Of a stretch of 64,000 bases of DNA, positions 1-8,620 are shown in pieces. Under the pieces are notes generated by a model. It worked only from the letters and a program-made list of their open reading frames with translations, was not told the DNA's origin and did not search any database. The stretch lies in assembly GCF_000420045.1 (NCBI RefSeq), contig NZ_ATUE01000009.1:1-64000 (forward strand), given 5' to 3'. Numbering within the stretch: the stretch's first letter is position 1; each line of letters starts with the position of its first letter. This stretch comes from Perlucidibaca piscinae DSM 21586 (GTDB lineage Bacteria; Pseudomonadota; Gammaproteobacteria; Pseudomonadales; Moraxellaceae). Made by a program: the position numbers and the translations under genes.

Positions 1-229
1 GCAAAGGGTCTAACATGGCGGGCATCCGATAGGGTCTGGCGGTCAATCCACCCTGCCAGTCCTGTCGCCCATGCTTGCGCAACCAGACCAGAACCGTCGA
101 CCGCCCCTGGATACCGTAGCGCACCTGCGCCTGCTTGTAACTCAGTTCGCCTTTTTCAACCTGCTCGACAACGGCGAGTTTAAAAGCCAGCGAGTAATCC
201 CCCTGCGTCCGCTTCACCTCAGCATTCAT
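1..229 (-). CDS. IS3-family transposase OrfA (N-terminal part)
   Basis: Partial gene running off the left edge. Reading the minus strand from the ATG at 229 gives about 76 residues beginning MNAEVKRTQGDYSLAFKLAV, with YKQAQVRYGIQGRSTVLVWL further on. This is the helix-turn-helix DNA-binding part typical of IS3 OrfA proteins, which bind the element ends and are joined to OrfB by programmed frameshifting. A good ribosome site (AGGAGAG) lies just upstream. No stop is reached inside the window, so integrity and the orfB part cannot be judged. Confidence 0.85.
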   Translation of the reverse strand, partial: MNAEVKRTQGDYSLAFKLAVVEQVEKGELSYKQAQVRYGIQGRSTVLVWLRKHGRQDWQGGLTARPYRMPAMLDPL

Positions 230-282
230 CGCACTCTCCTGAAAACAGCATGGAAAGTGTCAACCTTATTCAGGACGAGACA
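1..282 (-). mobile_element. End of an IS3-family insertion sequence, cut by the window edge
   Basis: The first 229 bases carry the start of an IS3-type orfA on the minus strand. Upstream of it the leader runs to a likely terminal TG at about 282 (minus strand reads TGTCTCGTCCTG from there), immediately before the terC terminator. IS3-family elements usually end in TG...CA, so 282 is the inferred element boundary. The other end and any target duplication lie outside the window. Confidence 0.6.
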
Positions 283-288
283 CCAGCC

Positions 289-321
289 ATGAAAAAGCCC
301 GGTCATGCCGGGCTTTTTCAT
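289..321 (-). terminator. Intrinsic terminator after the TerC-family gene
   Basis: Perfect 14-bp inverted repeat (289-302 and 308-321) with a 5-nt loop. The A/T runs at both ends mean it can stop transcription on either strand. It lies 20 bp past the stop of the minus-strand TerC-family gene. Confidence 0.85.
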
Positions 322-340
322 CACGCAGCCGATGCTGTCG

Positions 341-1081
341 TCAGTGCGACGGCTCGCTGACGGCACGGCGCTTGCGCATGCGGATGTTGAGCATTTCGAC
401 CAGCACCGAGAACGCCATGGCAGCGTAGACATAGCCCTTGTCGATGTGCTGACCGAAGCCTTCGGCAATCAGCAGGGTACCGACCAGCACCAGGAAGGCC
501 AGAGCCAGCACCTTGATCGACGGATGATTCTCGACGAAATCGCCGATGGGCTTGGCAGCGAACATCATCACCACGACCGAGGCGACGATGGCGATGACCA
601 TGATCTCGACATCCTGGGCCAGGCCGACGGCGGTGATCACCGAGTCCAGCGAGAACACGATGTCGATGATGGCGATCTGCGCGATCACGCTGAAGAAGCC
701 GGCGGTACCGGCGGCCATGGCCGAGGCCTGCTCTTCCGGGCTTTCGCCTTCCACGGTGTCGAAGATCTCGGTGGCACTCTTCCAGAGCAGGAACAGGCCG
801 CCGCCGATCAGGATGAGATCGCGTCCGGTGACAATCACGTCACCCAGCTGGACCAGCGGCTCGGTCAGGCGCATGACCCAGGCAATCGACAGCAGCAGCG
901 CGATGCGGCTGACCATGGCCAGGCCGAGGCCGAAGTAGCGCGCGAACTGGCGCTTCGCGGCTTCGACCTTGTTGACCAGGATGGACAGGAAAATGATGTT
1001 GTCGATGCCCAGCACGATCTCGAGCAGGCTGAGGGTGGCCAGGGTGATCCAGGCCTGCGGGTCGTTGATCCATTCAAACAT
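341..1081 (-). CDS. TerC/YgdQ-family integral membrane protein
   Basis: A 246-residue, very hydrophobic protein with about seven membrane segments. It carries the two acidic membrane motifs of the TerC family, EIVLGIDNIIF near residue 21 and DIVFSLDSVITAVG in the middle, each with Asp/Asn residues thought to handle metal ions. Family members act in tellurite resistance or in manganese/calcium export and metal loading of exported proteins. There are no ter genes around it, so the tellurite role is not supported here and metal export is the better guess. A short C-terminal Arg/Lys-rich tail faces the cytoplasm. It sits between ppnP and a strong terminator. Confidence 0.85.
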   Translation of the reverse strand: MFEWINDPQAWITLATLSLLEIVLGIDNIIFLSILVNKVEAAKRQFARYFGLGLAMVSRIALLLSIAWVMRLTEPLVQLGDVIVTGRDLILIGGGLFLLWKSATEIFDTVEGESPEEQASAMAAGTAGFFSVIAQIAIIDIVFSLDSVITAVGLAQDVEIMVIAIVASVVVMMFAAKPIGDFVENHPSIKVLALAFLVLVGTLLIAEGFGQHIDKGYVYAAMAFSVLVEMLNIRMRKRRAVSEPSH

Positions 1082-1095
1082 GATGCGTTGCTCGC

Positions 1096-1407
1096 TCAGA
1101 CAAAGTGGCAGATGTAGTCGACGCGCTCCGGCGCCTCGATCTGGAAGCTGGACTGTCCCGGCACATTGAAGGACTCGCCGGCGACGATGTCACGCCACGC
1201 CGACTCGCCCGGCAGCAGTACGCGGCAGCGGCCGCCGACAATCTCCATCACCTCCGGTGCGCCGGTGTTGAAGGTCAGCGTGGCGGGAAAGATGACGCCC
1301 ACGGTCTTGCGGCTGGCATCGGCGAACAGCACGGTGTAGCTGACGCAGAGGCCGTCGAAGTAGACGTTGGGTTTCGTGATGACACTGACGTTGTCGAACT
1401 GGCTCAT
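1096..1407 (-). CDS. ppnP: Pyrimidine/purine nucleoside phosphorylase PpnP
   Basis: A 103-residue single cupin domain of the DUF1255/PpnP family, which phosphorolyses several nucleosides to free base and ribose-1-phosphate. The sequence opens MSQFDNVSVITKPNVYFDGL and contains the family's VGVIFPATLTFNTGAPEVME stretch. The start at 1407 is chosen because a GGAG ribosome site lies 7 bases upstream and the N-terminus matches the family; the longer open frame is not needed. It is 14 bp upstream of the TerC-family gene on the same strand, so the two may be cotranscribed. Confidence 0.88.
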   Translation of the reverse strand: MSQFDNVSVITKPNVYFDGLCVSYTVLFADASRKTVGVIFPATLTFNTGAPEVMEIVGGRCRVLLPGESAWRDIVAGESFNVPGQSSFQIEAPERVDYICHFV

Positions 1408-1557
1408 GGGTCTCCGCCCGGAAGTGTGGAACAAGGCGCATAGTCTAGGGCCTGCCGCAGGCGCCACCAAGAGCTGTCACCGGCTGGTCACGGAATCTTC
1501 ACCGGCCTGCAGCCTGTTCATCGCGTGAGCGTCACATGCCCTGCCTAAGGTGGCGGC

Positions 1558-2217
1558 ATGAAAACCAAGCCACTCCGATTTTCATGGCGGGCCGCGTTTG
1601 ATGATGTCGTCAGCCTGCCCGAGCAGCCCTACCGGTCCGTGCGCGAGCATCTGCGAACCGGAGACGTGGTGCTGTTCTCCGGCCGCACGGCGGCATCCCG
1701 CCTGGTGCGTGGCTGCACCGGCAGTCCCTGGTCGCACATCGGCATGGTGGTGCGCCTGCCGGATCTGCCGCAGACGCCTCTGCTGTGGGAAGCGACGCGT
1801 GCCAGCAAGACCTGCGACATCGTGCAGGGCAGGGCCTTCGATGGTGTCCAGCTGGTCAGCCTGGATGAGCGCCTGCTCAGCTATCCGGGTGTCGCCGCCG
1901 TGCGCCGGCTGCAGGGCGTGACCCTGTCGGCGCAGGCGCGTGGCTGCCTGGAGCAGCTGATGGAGGCATGGTCGGCCAAGCCTTACCGCAACTTCGTGCG
2001 TCAGCATGTTGCCGGCTGGTGGTCAAGCGAGCCCGAGCCGGCGTTTGCCCAGGGCGGCTTCTGCAGCGAGCTGGTGGCGGAGGTCTATCGGCACTGGCGG
2101 CTGCTGCCTGCCGAGACGCCGGCGCACCATTATGTGCCACGCGATTTCGCCAGTGACGAGCTGGTGCTGCCGGGCGGTTCGGGTGCGCTGGCACCGGCCC
2201 GTCTGCTGACGGTCTGA
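1558..2217 (+). CDS. Permuted papain-like amidase (YiiX/NlpC-P60 superfamily)
   Basis: A 219-residue cytoplasmic protein with the circularly permuted NlpC/P60 fold: an N-terminal GDVVLFSG strand, the catalytic His in SPWSHIGMVV (about residue 61) and the catalytic Cys in GGFCSELVAEVY near residue 164. Relatives are thiol amidases or acyltransferases acting on lipid or peptide amide bonds; the substrate here is unknown. No signal peptide is visible. The gene stands alone between divergent ppnP and PhoH. Confidence 0.7.
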   Translation: MKTKPLRFSWRAAFDDVVSLPEQPYRSVREHLRTGDVVLFSGRTAASRLVRGCTGSPWSHIGMVVRLPDLPQTPLLWEATRASKTCDIVQGRAFDGVQLVSLDERLLSYPGVAAVRRLQGVTLSAQARGCLEQLMEAWSAKPYRNFVRQHVAGWWSSEPEPAFAQGGFCSELVAEVYRHWRLLPAETPAHHYVPRDFASDELVLPGGSGALAPARLLTV

Positions 2218-2351
2218 TGGCTGGTTTTTTGATCAACCCAGGCTTACTCCCGCAGGGAGAACTGCGCTAGGTTAGGGGTGAGGCAAAGCCTCATGCCGTC
2301 GTGGCGGTGCGACGTGGCCGCGCGACTTTCCTCCCTCCTGGAGAGCCCTGC

Positions 2352-3743
2352 ATGATCCAGCGCGCTGCAGATGACACCCGCCCCCTGATGTACGTTCTCG
2401 ACACCAACGTCCTCATTCACGACCCCAACGCGCTGCTGAACTTCGAAGAACATCTGGTGCTGATTCCGATGACCGTGCTGGAGGAGCTGGACAAGCTCAA
2501 GTCCGGCAAGGCCTCGGTGTCGGCCGAGTGCCGCGCTGCCATCCGGCTGATTGATCGCGTGCTCGGCGAGGCCCCGCCGGAACAGGTGCGCCGCGGCGTG
2601 CCGATCTGGCGCGACGCGCAGCGCATCCATCTGGGGACGCTGGCGGTGCTCATGGACCAGCCCGAAGGTGGGGTGCAGACGCTGGCCAACTCGCTCAACG
2701 ACAACAAGATCATCAACGTGCTGGTGGCCTTGCAGCAGGGCCGGCCGGATGCGCGCGTGGTGCTGGTCACCAAGGACATCAACATGCGCCTGAAGGCGCG
2801 CGCCTGCGGTCTCGATGCCGAGGACTATGCCAACGACCAGCTGGTGTCGGACATCCGTCAGCTGTCCAAGGGCTATGCCGAGTTCACCGGTTCGTTCTGG
2901 GAACGCTTCAATCGTGTCGAGACCGTGCAGGCCATCGGCGAGACGCGTCATTACCTTAGCCGCGCCGACTGGAGCGATCCGGTGTTCGCCAACCAGTTCG
3001 TGGTCGACGAGCAGGGCTTCATCGGGCGCGTGCTCAGCGTCGACGATCAGCACATCGTGCTGCGCGACCTCAATCACGAGCGCCTGATGAGCCAGGAGGT
3101 CTGGGGCCTGCGTCCGCACAACATCCACCAGGCCATGGCGCTGGACCTGTTGCGCGATCCGTCGGTGCACCTGGTGTCGCTGACCGGCCCGGCCGGCTCC
3201 GGCAAGACCATCCTTGCGCTGGCGACGGCCATCGAGCAGAGCATCGAGGAGAAGCGCTTCAACAAGATCATCGCGACGCGCTCGACGCCGCCACTGGCCG
3301 AGGAGCACGGCTTCCTGCCCGGTACCGAAGAGGAGAAGATGGACCCGTGGCTGGGTGCCATCAGCGACAACATCGAGGCCCTGCACCTGCATGACGAGAG
3401 CCCCAAGGGCTCCATCGCCTACGTCAAGGAGCGCGCCAACATCCAGTTCAAGGCCCTCAACTACATTCGCGGACGCAGCTTCCAGAAGGCGCTGATCCTC
3501 ATCGACGAGTGCCAGAACCTGACCCCGCACCAGATGAAGGCCATCATCACGCGGGCCGGGGAGGGCTCCAAGGTGGTCTGTCTGGGCAACCTGGCGCAGA
3601 TCGACACGCCCTACCTGACCCCGACCAGCTCGGGTCTGACCTACATGTGCGAGCGCTTCAAGGGCTTTGCCCACGGCGGACACATCCAGCTCGAAGGCGT
3701 GCCGCGCTCGGTGCTGGCGGAGTATGCCGAGGCCAATCTCTGA
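2352..3743 (+). CDS. PIN-PhoH family ATPase/RNase
   Basis: 463 residues in two domains. An N-terminal PIN nuclease domain opens with MYVLDTNVLIHDPNAL, where the Asp residues bind metal, and includes VLVTKDINMRLKA. The C-terminal PhoH ATPase has a P-loop GPAGSGKT and a Walker B LILIDECQNLT. This is the PhoH2-like architecture known from mycobacteria and Bacillus YlaK, linked to ATP-driven RNA unwinding and cleavage. The ATG at 2352 is preferred over an in-frame one 51 bases upstream because GGAG lies 9 bases before it. It is monocistronic. Confidence 0.88.
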   Translation: MIQRAADDTRPLMYVLDTNVLIHDPNALLNFEEHLVLIPMTVLEELDKLKSGKASVSAECRAAIRLIDRVLGEAPPEQVRRGVPIWRDAQRIHLGTLAVLMDQPEGGVQTLANSLNDNKIINVLVALQQGRPDARVVLVTKDINMRLKARACGLDAEDYANDQLVSDIRQLSKGYAEFTGSFWERFNRVETVQAIGETRHYLSRADWSDPVFANQFVVDEQGFIGRVLSVDDQHIVLRDLNHERLMSQEVWGLRPHNIHQAMALDLLRDPSVHLVSLTGPAGSGKTILALATAIEQSIEEKRFNKIIATRSTPPLAEEHGFLPGTEEEKMDPWLGAISDNIEALHLHDESPKGSIAYVKERANIQFKALNYIRGRSFQKALILIDECQNLTPHQMKAIITRAGEGSKVVCLGNLAQIDTPYLTPTSSGLTYMCERFKGFAHGGHIQLEGVPRSVLAEYAEANL

Positions 3744-3751
3744 CGTGGCGG

Positions 3752-3785
3752 CGCGATCATCCGTTCATCTGACCGGATGGTCGCG
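3752..3785 (+). terminator. Hairpin after PhoH, possible terminator
   Basis: 12-bp stem (3752-3763 with 3774-3785, one G-U pair) starting 8 bp after the PhoH stop. It lacks a clear T run, so it may be a processing or protecting hairpin, not a full intrinsic terminator. Confidence 0.4.
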
Positions 3786-3973
3786 AATCCTCGTCTGCAC
3801 AGGGGGCGCATTCTTGATTGTGTCATCTTTTGGCTTTACCCTTCGCGGCGTCAGTGCCAGGGCGAACAAGCCGTCGAGCAGCGCAGCAACCTGACGCCTG
3901 GATGAGCCTCTAGCGGACCGTTGTGCAACAGTCAGACTAGGGGCTTTTGTCTTTTTTGTGACATGCGGGATGG

Positions 3974-5152
3974 ATGCATATGCGCCTTTCAGATTACTGC
4001 TCGGACGCCGAGTGGGCCAAGATCAAGAAGCTTGCCGACGAGAAGGAGACGCCGTTCCTGGTTGTCGATCTCGAGATCATCAAGCAGAAGTACGAAGAGC
4101 TGACCGGCTGCTTCCCGATGGCCAAGGTGCATTACGCGCTCAAGGCCAATCCGGGCCAGCCTGTCATCGACCTGCTGCGCGACGTCGGTTCCAACTTCGA
4201 CTGCGCCTCCATCTTCGAGCTGGACAAGGTGCTGAACTCGGGCGTCTCGCCGGACCGCATCTCCTACGGCAACACCATCAAGAAGGCGGCCCACGTCAAG
4301 TACGCCTATGACAAGGGCATTCGCCTGTTCGCCACCGACTCCAAGTCCGACCTGCAGAACATTGCCGAGTACGCGCCGGGCTCCAAGGTCTTCGTGCGCA
4401 TCCTGGTGGAAGGTGGCGAGACCGCCGAGTGGCCGCTGTCGCGCAAGTTCGGCTGCCACCCGGACATGGCCATCGACCTGCTGGTGCAGGCCAAGAACCA
4501 GGGTCTGATTCCCTACGGCATCTCCTTCCACGTGGGCTCGCAGCAGAAGGACATCGCCGTCTGGGATGCCGCCCTGTCGAAGGTCAAGTACATGTTCGAC
4601 TGGATGAAGTACGAGGAAGACGTCGAACTCAAGATGATCAACATGGGTGGCGGCTTCCCGGCCAACTACATCTCGGAAGTCAACCCGATCAACGTCTATG
4701 CCGAGGAAATCCTGCGCTACCTGCACGATGACTACGGTGATGACCTGCCCGAGATCATCCTCGAGCCGGGTCGTTCGCTGGTCGGCGAGTCCGGCGTGCT
4801 GGTGTCCGAGGTCGTCCTGATCTCGCGCAAGTCGCGTACCGACCTCAAGCGCTGGGTCTATACCGACGTCGGCCTGTTCCAGGGTCTGATGGAGACCATG
4901 GGCGAGTCGATCAAGTACCCGATCTACACCGAGAAGATGGACGAGTCAGGCAATCGTGACGGCAGCGTCGTGCTAGCCGGTCCGACCTGCGACTCCACGG
5001 ACATCATGTACGAGAACGTCGGCTATCACCTGCCGCTCAGCCTCGCCGTGCGTGACCGCCTGTACTGGATGACCACGGGTGCCTATACCAACTCGTACAG
5101 CTCGGTGGAGTTCAACGGCTTCCCGCCGCTGAAGACCTACTACGTCAAGTAA
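3974..5152 (+). CDS. Fold-type III PLP ornithine/lysine decarboxylase
   Basis: 392 residues of the alanine-racemase-fold decarboxylase family (eukaryotic-ODC type, not E. coli SpeC type). The PLP lysine is in HYALKANP near residue 57, the glycine-rich phosphate site is MGGGFP, the substrate and phosphate loop is EPGRSLVGESG, and the catalytic Cys is in GPTCDSTD, contributed across the dimer. It should make putrescine from ornithine and perhaps cadaverine from lysine; many gammaproteobacterial relatives do both. A second ATG at 3980 has the better ribosome-site spacing (GGGATGG), so the true start may be two codons later. Confidence 0.87.
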   Translation: MHMRLSDYCSDAEWAKIKKLADEKETPFLVVDLEIIKQKYEELTGCFPMAKVHYALKANPGQPVIDLLRDVGSNFDCASIFELDKVLNSGVSPDRISYGNTIKKAAHVKYAYDKGIRLFATDSKSDLQNIAEYAPGSKVFVRILVEGGETAEWPLSRKFGCHPDMAIDLLVQAKNQGLIPYGISFHVGSQQKDIAVWDAALSKVKYMFDWMKYEEDVELKMINMGGGFPANYISEVNPINVYAEEILRYLHDDYGDDLPEIILEPGRSLVGESGVLVSEVVLISRKSRTDLKRWVYTDVGLFQGLMETMGESIKYPIYTEKMDESGNRDGSVVLAGPTCDSTDIMYENVGYHLPLSLAVRDRLYWMTTGAYTNSYSSVEFNGFPPLKTYYVK

Positions 5153-5173
5153 GCGCGTGTGTGGTTCCTGAAG

Positions 5174-5199
5174 ACGCCCGGCATCCGCCGGGCGTTTTT
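5174..5199. terminator. Bidirectional terminator between the decarboxylase and the antiporter
   Basis: Perfect 9-bp stem (5174-5182 with 5187-5195), loop ATCC, followed by a T run. It serves the plus-strand decarboxylase gene and touches the end of the convergent antiporter gene. Confidence 0.85.
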
Positions 5200-7040
5200 C
5201 ATGGTGCGGGCGGCGGCCTGACACGCGCCTCCGCCTGATCCTGGCGATGTTCCTCGGCCAGATCGCGCGCCAGCTCCCGGTCGCGCTCGAACAGGTCCTC
5301 GAGCTCGATCATGGCCTGCTTGATGCTGGCGTTGAGCTCGGCCTCGTCCTGATAGATCGCCTGCTGGCGGCGCAGCAGCTCCTCGTCAAAGGACTTGAAA
5401 CGTTCGATGCAGCGGCTGCTGCGCTCCTTGTCGTGACCCAGACGCAGCAGGACATCCTCGGCCATGGCCAGGCTGCTCAGGTAGGTCTCCCGGTGCACGA
5501 CGTTGACGCCCATGTCGAGCAGCCGGTAAGCGTGCATGCGGTCGCGGGCGCGGGCATAGATGGGCAATCGCGGGTAGTGCCGGCGAATCAGCCGGGCGGT
5601 CTGCAGCGACTCCTCGATGTTGTCGATGGCCAGGATCACCAGCTTGACCTGGGCGATGCCGGCAGCGGTGAGCATGGCCAGGCTGTCCGGTCGTCCGTAG
5701 TAGATCTTGTTGCCCAGGCGACGCACGAAGTCGACCTGGCGGGCGCTGCTTTCGAGGGCGACAAAAGGGATGTGCTGCATGCGCAGCACCCGGGCGATGA
5801 TCTGGCCGACACGGCCGAAGCCGGCGATGAGCACCTCCGGATGCGTGTCCAGCGTGATCTCGTCATAGTGCCTGGGCTCCTTGGCAGCCCAGTGCGGCGC
5901 GATGTAGCGTTCCAGCAGCCAGAAGCCCAGCGGGGTCAGTGCCATGGACAGCGTGACCACCAGCACCAGACGCTCGCCCAGCAGCTCGGGCAGCAGACCG
6001 AGCAGGGTGGCGGTGGTGAAGACAATGAACGCGAACTCGCCGCCCTGGGGCAGGGCCACGCCCAGACGGATCGCGGACAGCGTCTCGTTGCCGGTGGCCT
6101 TGCCGAGCGCGAACAGAATCACGCCCTTGAACAGCATCAGCACGAGCGCGGCAAGCAGCAGCCAGTGACCTTCCGAGAGCAGCAGCGGCAGGTTGGCGGT
6201 CATGCCCACGGTCATGAAGAACAGACCCAGCAGCAGCCCCTTGAAGGGCTGGATCTGGGCCTCCAGCTCGTGCCGGTACTCGCTGTCGGCGAGCAGCACG
6301 CCGGCGAGGAAGGCGCCCAGTGAAACCGACAGATGAATGCTGTGCATCAGCCAGGCGGTGCCGACCACGATGAACAGGGCGGCGGCCGTGAACAGTTCGG
6401 CAGTCTGGCTGGCGGCGATGGCACGGAAGGCCGGACGCACCAGGAAGCGGCTGGCAAAGAACAGGAAGAGCATGACCGCGAGCACATGCCACGGGTCTGG
6501 CGGCGTGATGGCGTGGGCACTGGCGGTGCTCGCGCTGACCAGCAGCGGCATGACCGCAAGCAGGGGAATCACGGCGATGTCCTGGAACAGTAGGATGGCA
6601 AACGATTCGCGCCCATGCCGGGTGGCGAGCTGGCCCTTGTCGCTGAGCAGCTGCAGGGCAAAAGCGGTGGAGGACAGCGACAGGCCCATGCCGACGATGA
6701 GGCTGGTTTCCACGCCGAGGCCGGCGAACCAGCCTGCCAGTGCCAGCAGGCTGCCGGTCAGCAGCACCTGCAGGCCACCCAGGGTGAGCACGGAATGGCG
6801 CAGGACCCAGAGCCGGCTGGGTTCGAGTTCGAGGCCGATGACAAAGAGCAGCATGGCGATGCCGAAATCGGCCATGCTGATCATGGCCTCCGGCTGGTCG
6901 ATGATGTTGAGCAGGTGGGGGCCGATCAGCAGGCCCGAGATCAGGTAGCCGATGACCGAGGGCATGCCCAGGCTGCGCAGCAAGGGCACCACGACGAGGG
7001 CAATCGCCAGCAGCCATGCGATGGATTCAACGCCCTGCAT
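5199..7040 (-). CDS. Kef-type monovalent cation:proton antiporter (CPA2)
   Basis: 613 residues. The N-terminal two thirds is a Na+/H+ exchanger domain with about twelve membrane helices (for example VIGYLISGLLIGP, and FLAGVLLADSEYRHELE near residue 270). A cytoplasmic RCK/TrkA-N domain follows with the dinucleotide motif GFGRVGQIIARVL, and then a charged, probably coiled C-terminal tail. Length and order match KefB/KefC, which release K+ during electrophile stress, but the glutathione-gating residues were not checked, so no kef symbol is given. The start at 7040 has GGAG 9-12 bases upstream. Divergent from ppa. Confidence 0.85.
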   Translation of the reverse strand: MQGVESIAWLLAIALVVVPLLRSLGMPSVIGYLISGLLIGPHLLNIIDQPEAMISMADFGIAMLLFVIGLELEPSRLWVLRHSVLTLGGLQVLLTGSLLALAGWFAGLGVETSLIVGMGLSLSSTAFALQLLSDKGQLATRHGRESFAILLFQDIAVIPLLAVMPLLVSASTASAHAITPPDPWHVLAVMLFLFFASRFLVRPAFRAIAASQTAELFTAAALFIVVGTAWLMHSIHLSVSLGAFLAGVLLADSEYRHELEAQIQPFKGLLLGLFFMTVGMTANLPLLLSEGHWLLLAALVLMLFKGVILFALGKATGNETLSAIRLGVALPQGGEFAFIVFTTATLLGLLPELLGERLVLVVTLSMALTPLGFWLLERYIAPHWAAKEPRHYDEITLDTHPEVLIAGFGRVGQIIARVLRMQHIPFVALESSARQVDFVRRLGNKIYYGRPDSLAMLTAAGIAQVKLVILAIDNIEESLQTARLIRRHYPRLPIYARARDRMHAYRLLDMGVNVVHRETYLSSLAMAEDVLLRLGHDKERSSRCIERFKSFDEELLRRQQAIYQDEAELNASIKQAMIELEDLFERDRELARDLAEEHRQDQAEARVRPPPAP

Positions 7041-7160
7041 GTCGTGCTCTCCGGTAGGCATCAGGTTTCTGGCAGTCTTTTTAGCACAGTGCAGCCGCAA
7101 ATCCCCTTCCGTTGCTCATACCTTGTGTCAGGGCATGCCCCGAAAGCGAACGGCAAAGGC

Positions 7161-7166
7161 TATAAT
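7161..7166 (+). promoter_or_regulatory. -10 box of the ppa promoter
   Basis: A consensus TATAAT lies 40 bases before the ppa start codon. The expected -35 position (about 7138-7143) is a poor match, so the promoter may rely on upstream elements or an activator. Confidence 0.55.
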
Positions 7167-7205
7167 GCGGCGGTTTTTTCACCGTCCGAGAGTCGAGGCC
7201 CCGAC

Positions 7206-7733
7206 ATGAGCTACAACAACATTCCCGCCGGCAAGGATGTTCCCAACGACATCTACGTCATCATCGAGATTCCGGCCAACGCCGCCCCGATCAAGTACGA
7301 GATCGACAAGGATTCCGACGCGCTCTTCGTCGACCGCTTCATCGGCACCGGCATGTCCTATCCGGTCAACTACGGCTACATCCCGCACACCCTGTCGGAA
7401 GACGGTGATCCCCTGGACGTGCTGGTGGTGACGCCGTTCCCGGTCGAGCCGGGCTCGGTCATCCGCTCGCGCGTGGTTGGCAAGCTCAACATGGAAGACG
7501 AAGCCGGCATTGATACCAAGCTCATCGCCGTGCCGCACGACAAGCTCACCCCGCTCTACAAGAACGTCAAGGAGTACACCGATCTGCCCGAGCTGCTGCT
7601 GGGCCAGATCAAGCACTTCTTCGAGAACTACAAGGCGCTGGAGCCGGGCAAGTGGGTCAAGCTCACCGGCTGGGAAGGGGCGGAAGCCGCCAAGGCCGAC
7701 ATCCTCAAGTCGATCGAGGCCGCCAAGGCCTGA
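7206..7733 (+). CDS. ppa: Inorganic pyrophosphatase, family I
   Basis: A 175-residue soluble enzyme hydrolysing pyrophosphate to phosphate, which pulls biosynthetic reactions forward. Length and sequence match the bacterial hexameric family: the substrate-lysine region KYEIDKDS, the Tyr-rich MSYPVNYGYIPHT, and the signature EDGDPLDVLVV with the three metal-binding Asp residues. The start at 7206 gives the standard N-terminus MSYNNIPAGKD. Codon choice is strongly biased toward C/G-ending codons, as expected for an abundant protein. It has its own promoter and terminator. Confidence 0.97.
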   Translation: MSYNNIPAGKDVPNDIYVIIEIPANAAPIKYEIDKDSDALFVDRFIGTGMSYPVNYGYIPHTLSEDGDPLDVLVVTPFPVEPGSVIRSRVVGKLNMEDEAGIDTKLIAVPHDKLTPLYKNVKEYTDLPELLLGQIKHFFENYKALEPGKWVKLTGWEGAEAAKADILKSIEAAKA

Positions 7734-7761
7734 TCCCGCCTGACAGCGGGTTGCGGTACCG

Positions 7762-7793
7762 GAAGCGCTGCCCACTGGCGGCGCTTCTGCTTT
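7762..7793 (+). terminator. Terminator after ppa
   Basis: 11-bp stem (7762-7772 with 7777-7787, one G-U pair), loop CACT, followed by TGCTTT; 28 bp past the ppa stop. Confidence 0.6.
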
Positions 7794-7964
7794 AAGCGGC
7801 AACATCCCCGTGGCTGGCTGGTCACAAATAAACCCCCTCATTGCCTGTTTGTCAGACAATTCATTGGTTGTTTACCGTTCATCCTCCCTATCATGGGTCA
7901 CATCAGGAAGCCCGATGCCGGGTTCCGGAAAAGACCAAAGACCACTGATCAAGGAGAAAACATC

Positions 7965-8366
7965 ATGGGCGAACTGAAGAATTTTGCTGCTGAACAACAG
8001 GCTGTCATCGAGCGCGCCAAGAACGCCGGTCGTCAGGCTTACCTGGCTGCCCTCGGCCTGGTTGAAGTGCTGAAGGCTGAAGGCGAGAAGCTGCAAGCCA
8101 TCGACGTCAACGCCAAGACCGAAGAACTGAAGGCCAAGGCCCAGGAACTGAAGACCAAGCTGCAAGCCGTCGACGTCAAGGCTGAAGCCGGCAAGCTGCA
8201 AGCCATCGACCTCAAGGCCAAGGCTGAAGAGCTGAAGGCTCTGGCTCTGGAACTCAAGGGCAAGGTCCTGGCCGTGGATGCCAAGGCTGAAGTCGAAAAG
8301 CTGCTGGCCGAAGTCCAGAAGCTGTTCGCTGAACTGGTCGCCAAGGGCGAACAGCGCGCTGCCTGA
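7965..8366 (+). CDS. Repetitive amphipathic-helix protein, phasin-like, function unassigned
   Basis: 133 residues, almost wholly Ala, Lys, Leu, Glu with no Cys, His or Trp. It is predicted to be one long amphipathic helix or coiled coil. Residues 42-76 and 77-111 are tandem copies of a 35-residue unit built around KLQA(I/V)D. The first 40 residues (AAEQQAVIERAKNAGRQAYLAALG) resemble phasin N-termini, so coating of a hydrophobic surface such as a PHA or lipid granule is plausible, but no pha genes are near. Strong AAGGAG ribosome site, narrow codon choice and a very strong terminator all suggest high expression. The start at 7965 is set by that ribosome site. Confidence 0.75.
   Translation: MGELKNFAAEQQAVIERAKNAGRQAYLAALGLVEVLKAEGEKLQAIDVNAKTEELKAKAQELKTKLQAVDVKAEAGKLQAIDLKAKAEELKALALELKGKVLAVDAKAEVEKLLAEVQKLFAELVAKGEQRAA
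8088..8297 (+). repeat. Two tandem 105-bp in-gene repeats (35 residues each)
   Basis: Units 8088-8192 and 8193-8297 encode near-matching helical segments; each unit starts with codons for KLQAID and contains a second K(L/V)xA(V)D 23 residues later, giving a 23/12 alternation. Confidence 0.8.
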
Positions 8367-8408
8367 ACCGCGATTGCTGAACCTACTGTTTCATGACAGT
8401 ACCCTCTT

Positions 8409-8436
8409 GGGGCGGCGCTAGCCGCCCCTTTTTTTT
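8409..8436 (+). terminator. Strong intrinsic terminator after the phasin-like gene
   Basis: Perfect 8-bp GC stem (8409-8416 with 8421-8428), loop GCTA, then eight T residues. One of the best terminators in the window. Confidence 0.92.
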
Positions 8437-8620
8437 GCCTCGGCTCCGGCATCCGGCGTCTGCCATCTCTGTGCCGTGCTGCTCGCTTTGCTCCATCCCG
8501 TCAATGCCGTTGGTCAGCCGCCAGTTCCGCTGACGCCATTCCTGCTTTGGCTTCACCGCGCGCTGGGCTAGGCTGTGTCTCCCGAGTACGGGATGCACTC
8601 GCGCCAACAAGCAGGTAACC

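Noticed and set aside
2244..3683. Long open antisense frame across PhoH (about 480 codons)
   Set aside because: It mirrors the codon pattern of the GC-rich real gene, has no ribosome site and no recognisable domain.
8442..8620. Possible small gene upstream of the solute-binding protein
   Set aside because: The only open frames lack ribosome sites and look like leader sequence; TTGGCT/TAGGCT at about 8549-8576 may be a weak promoter but the match is poor.
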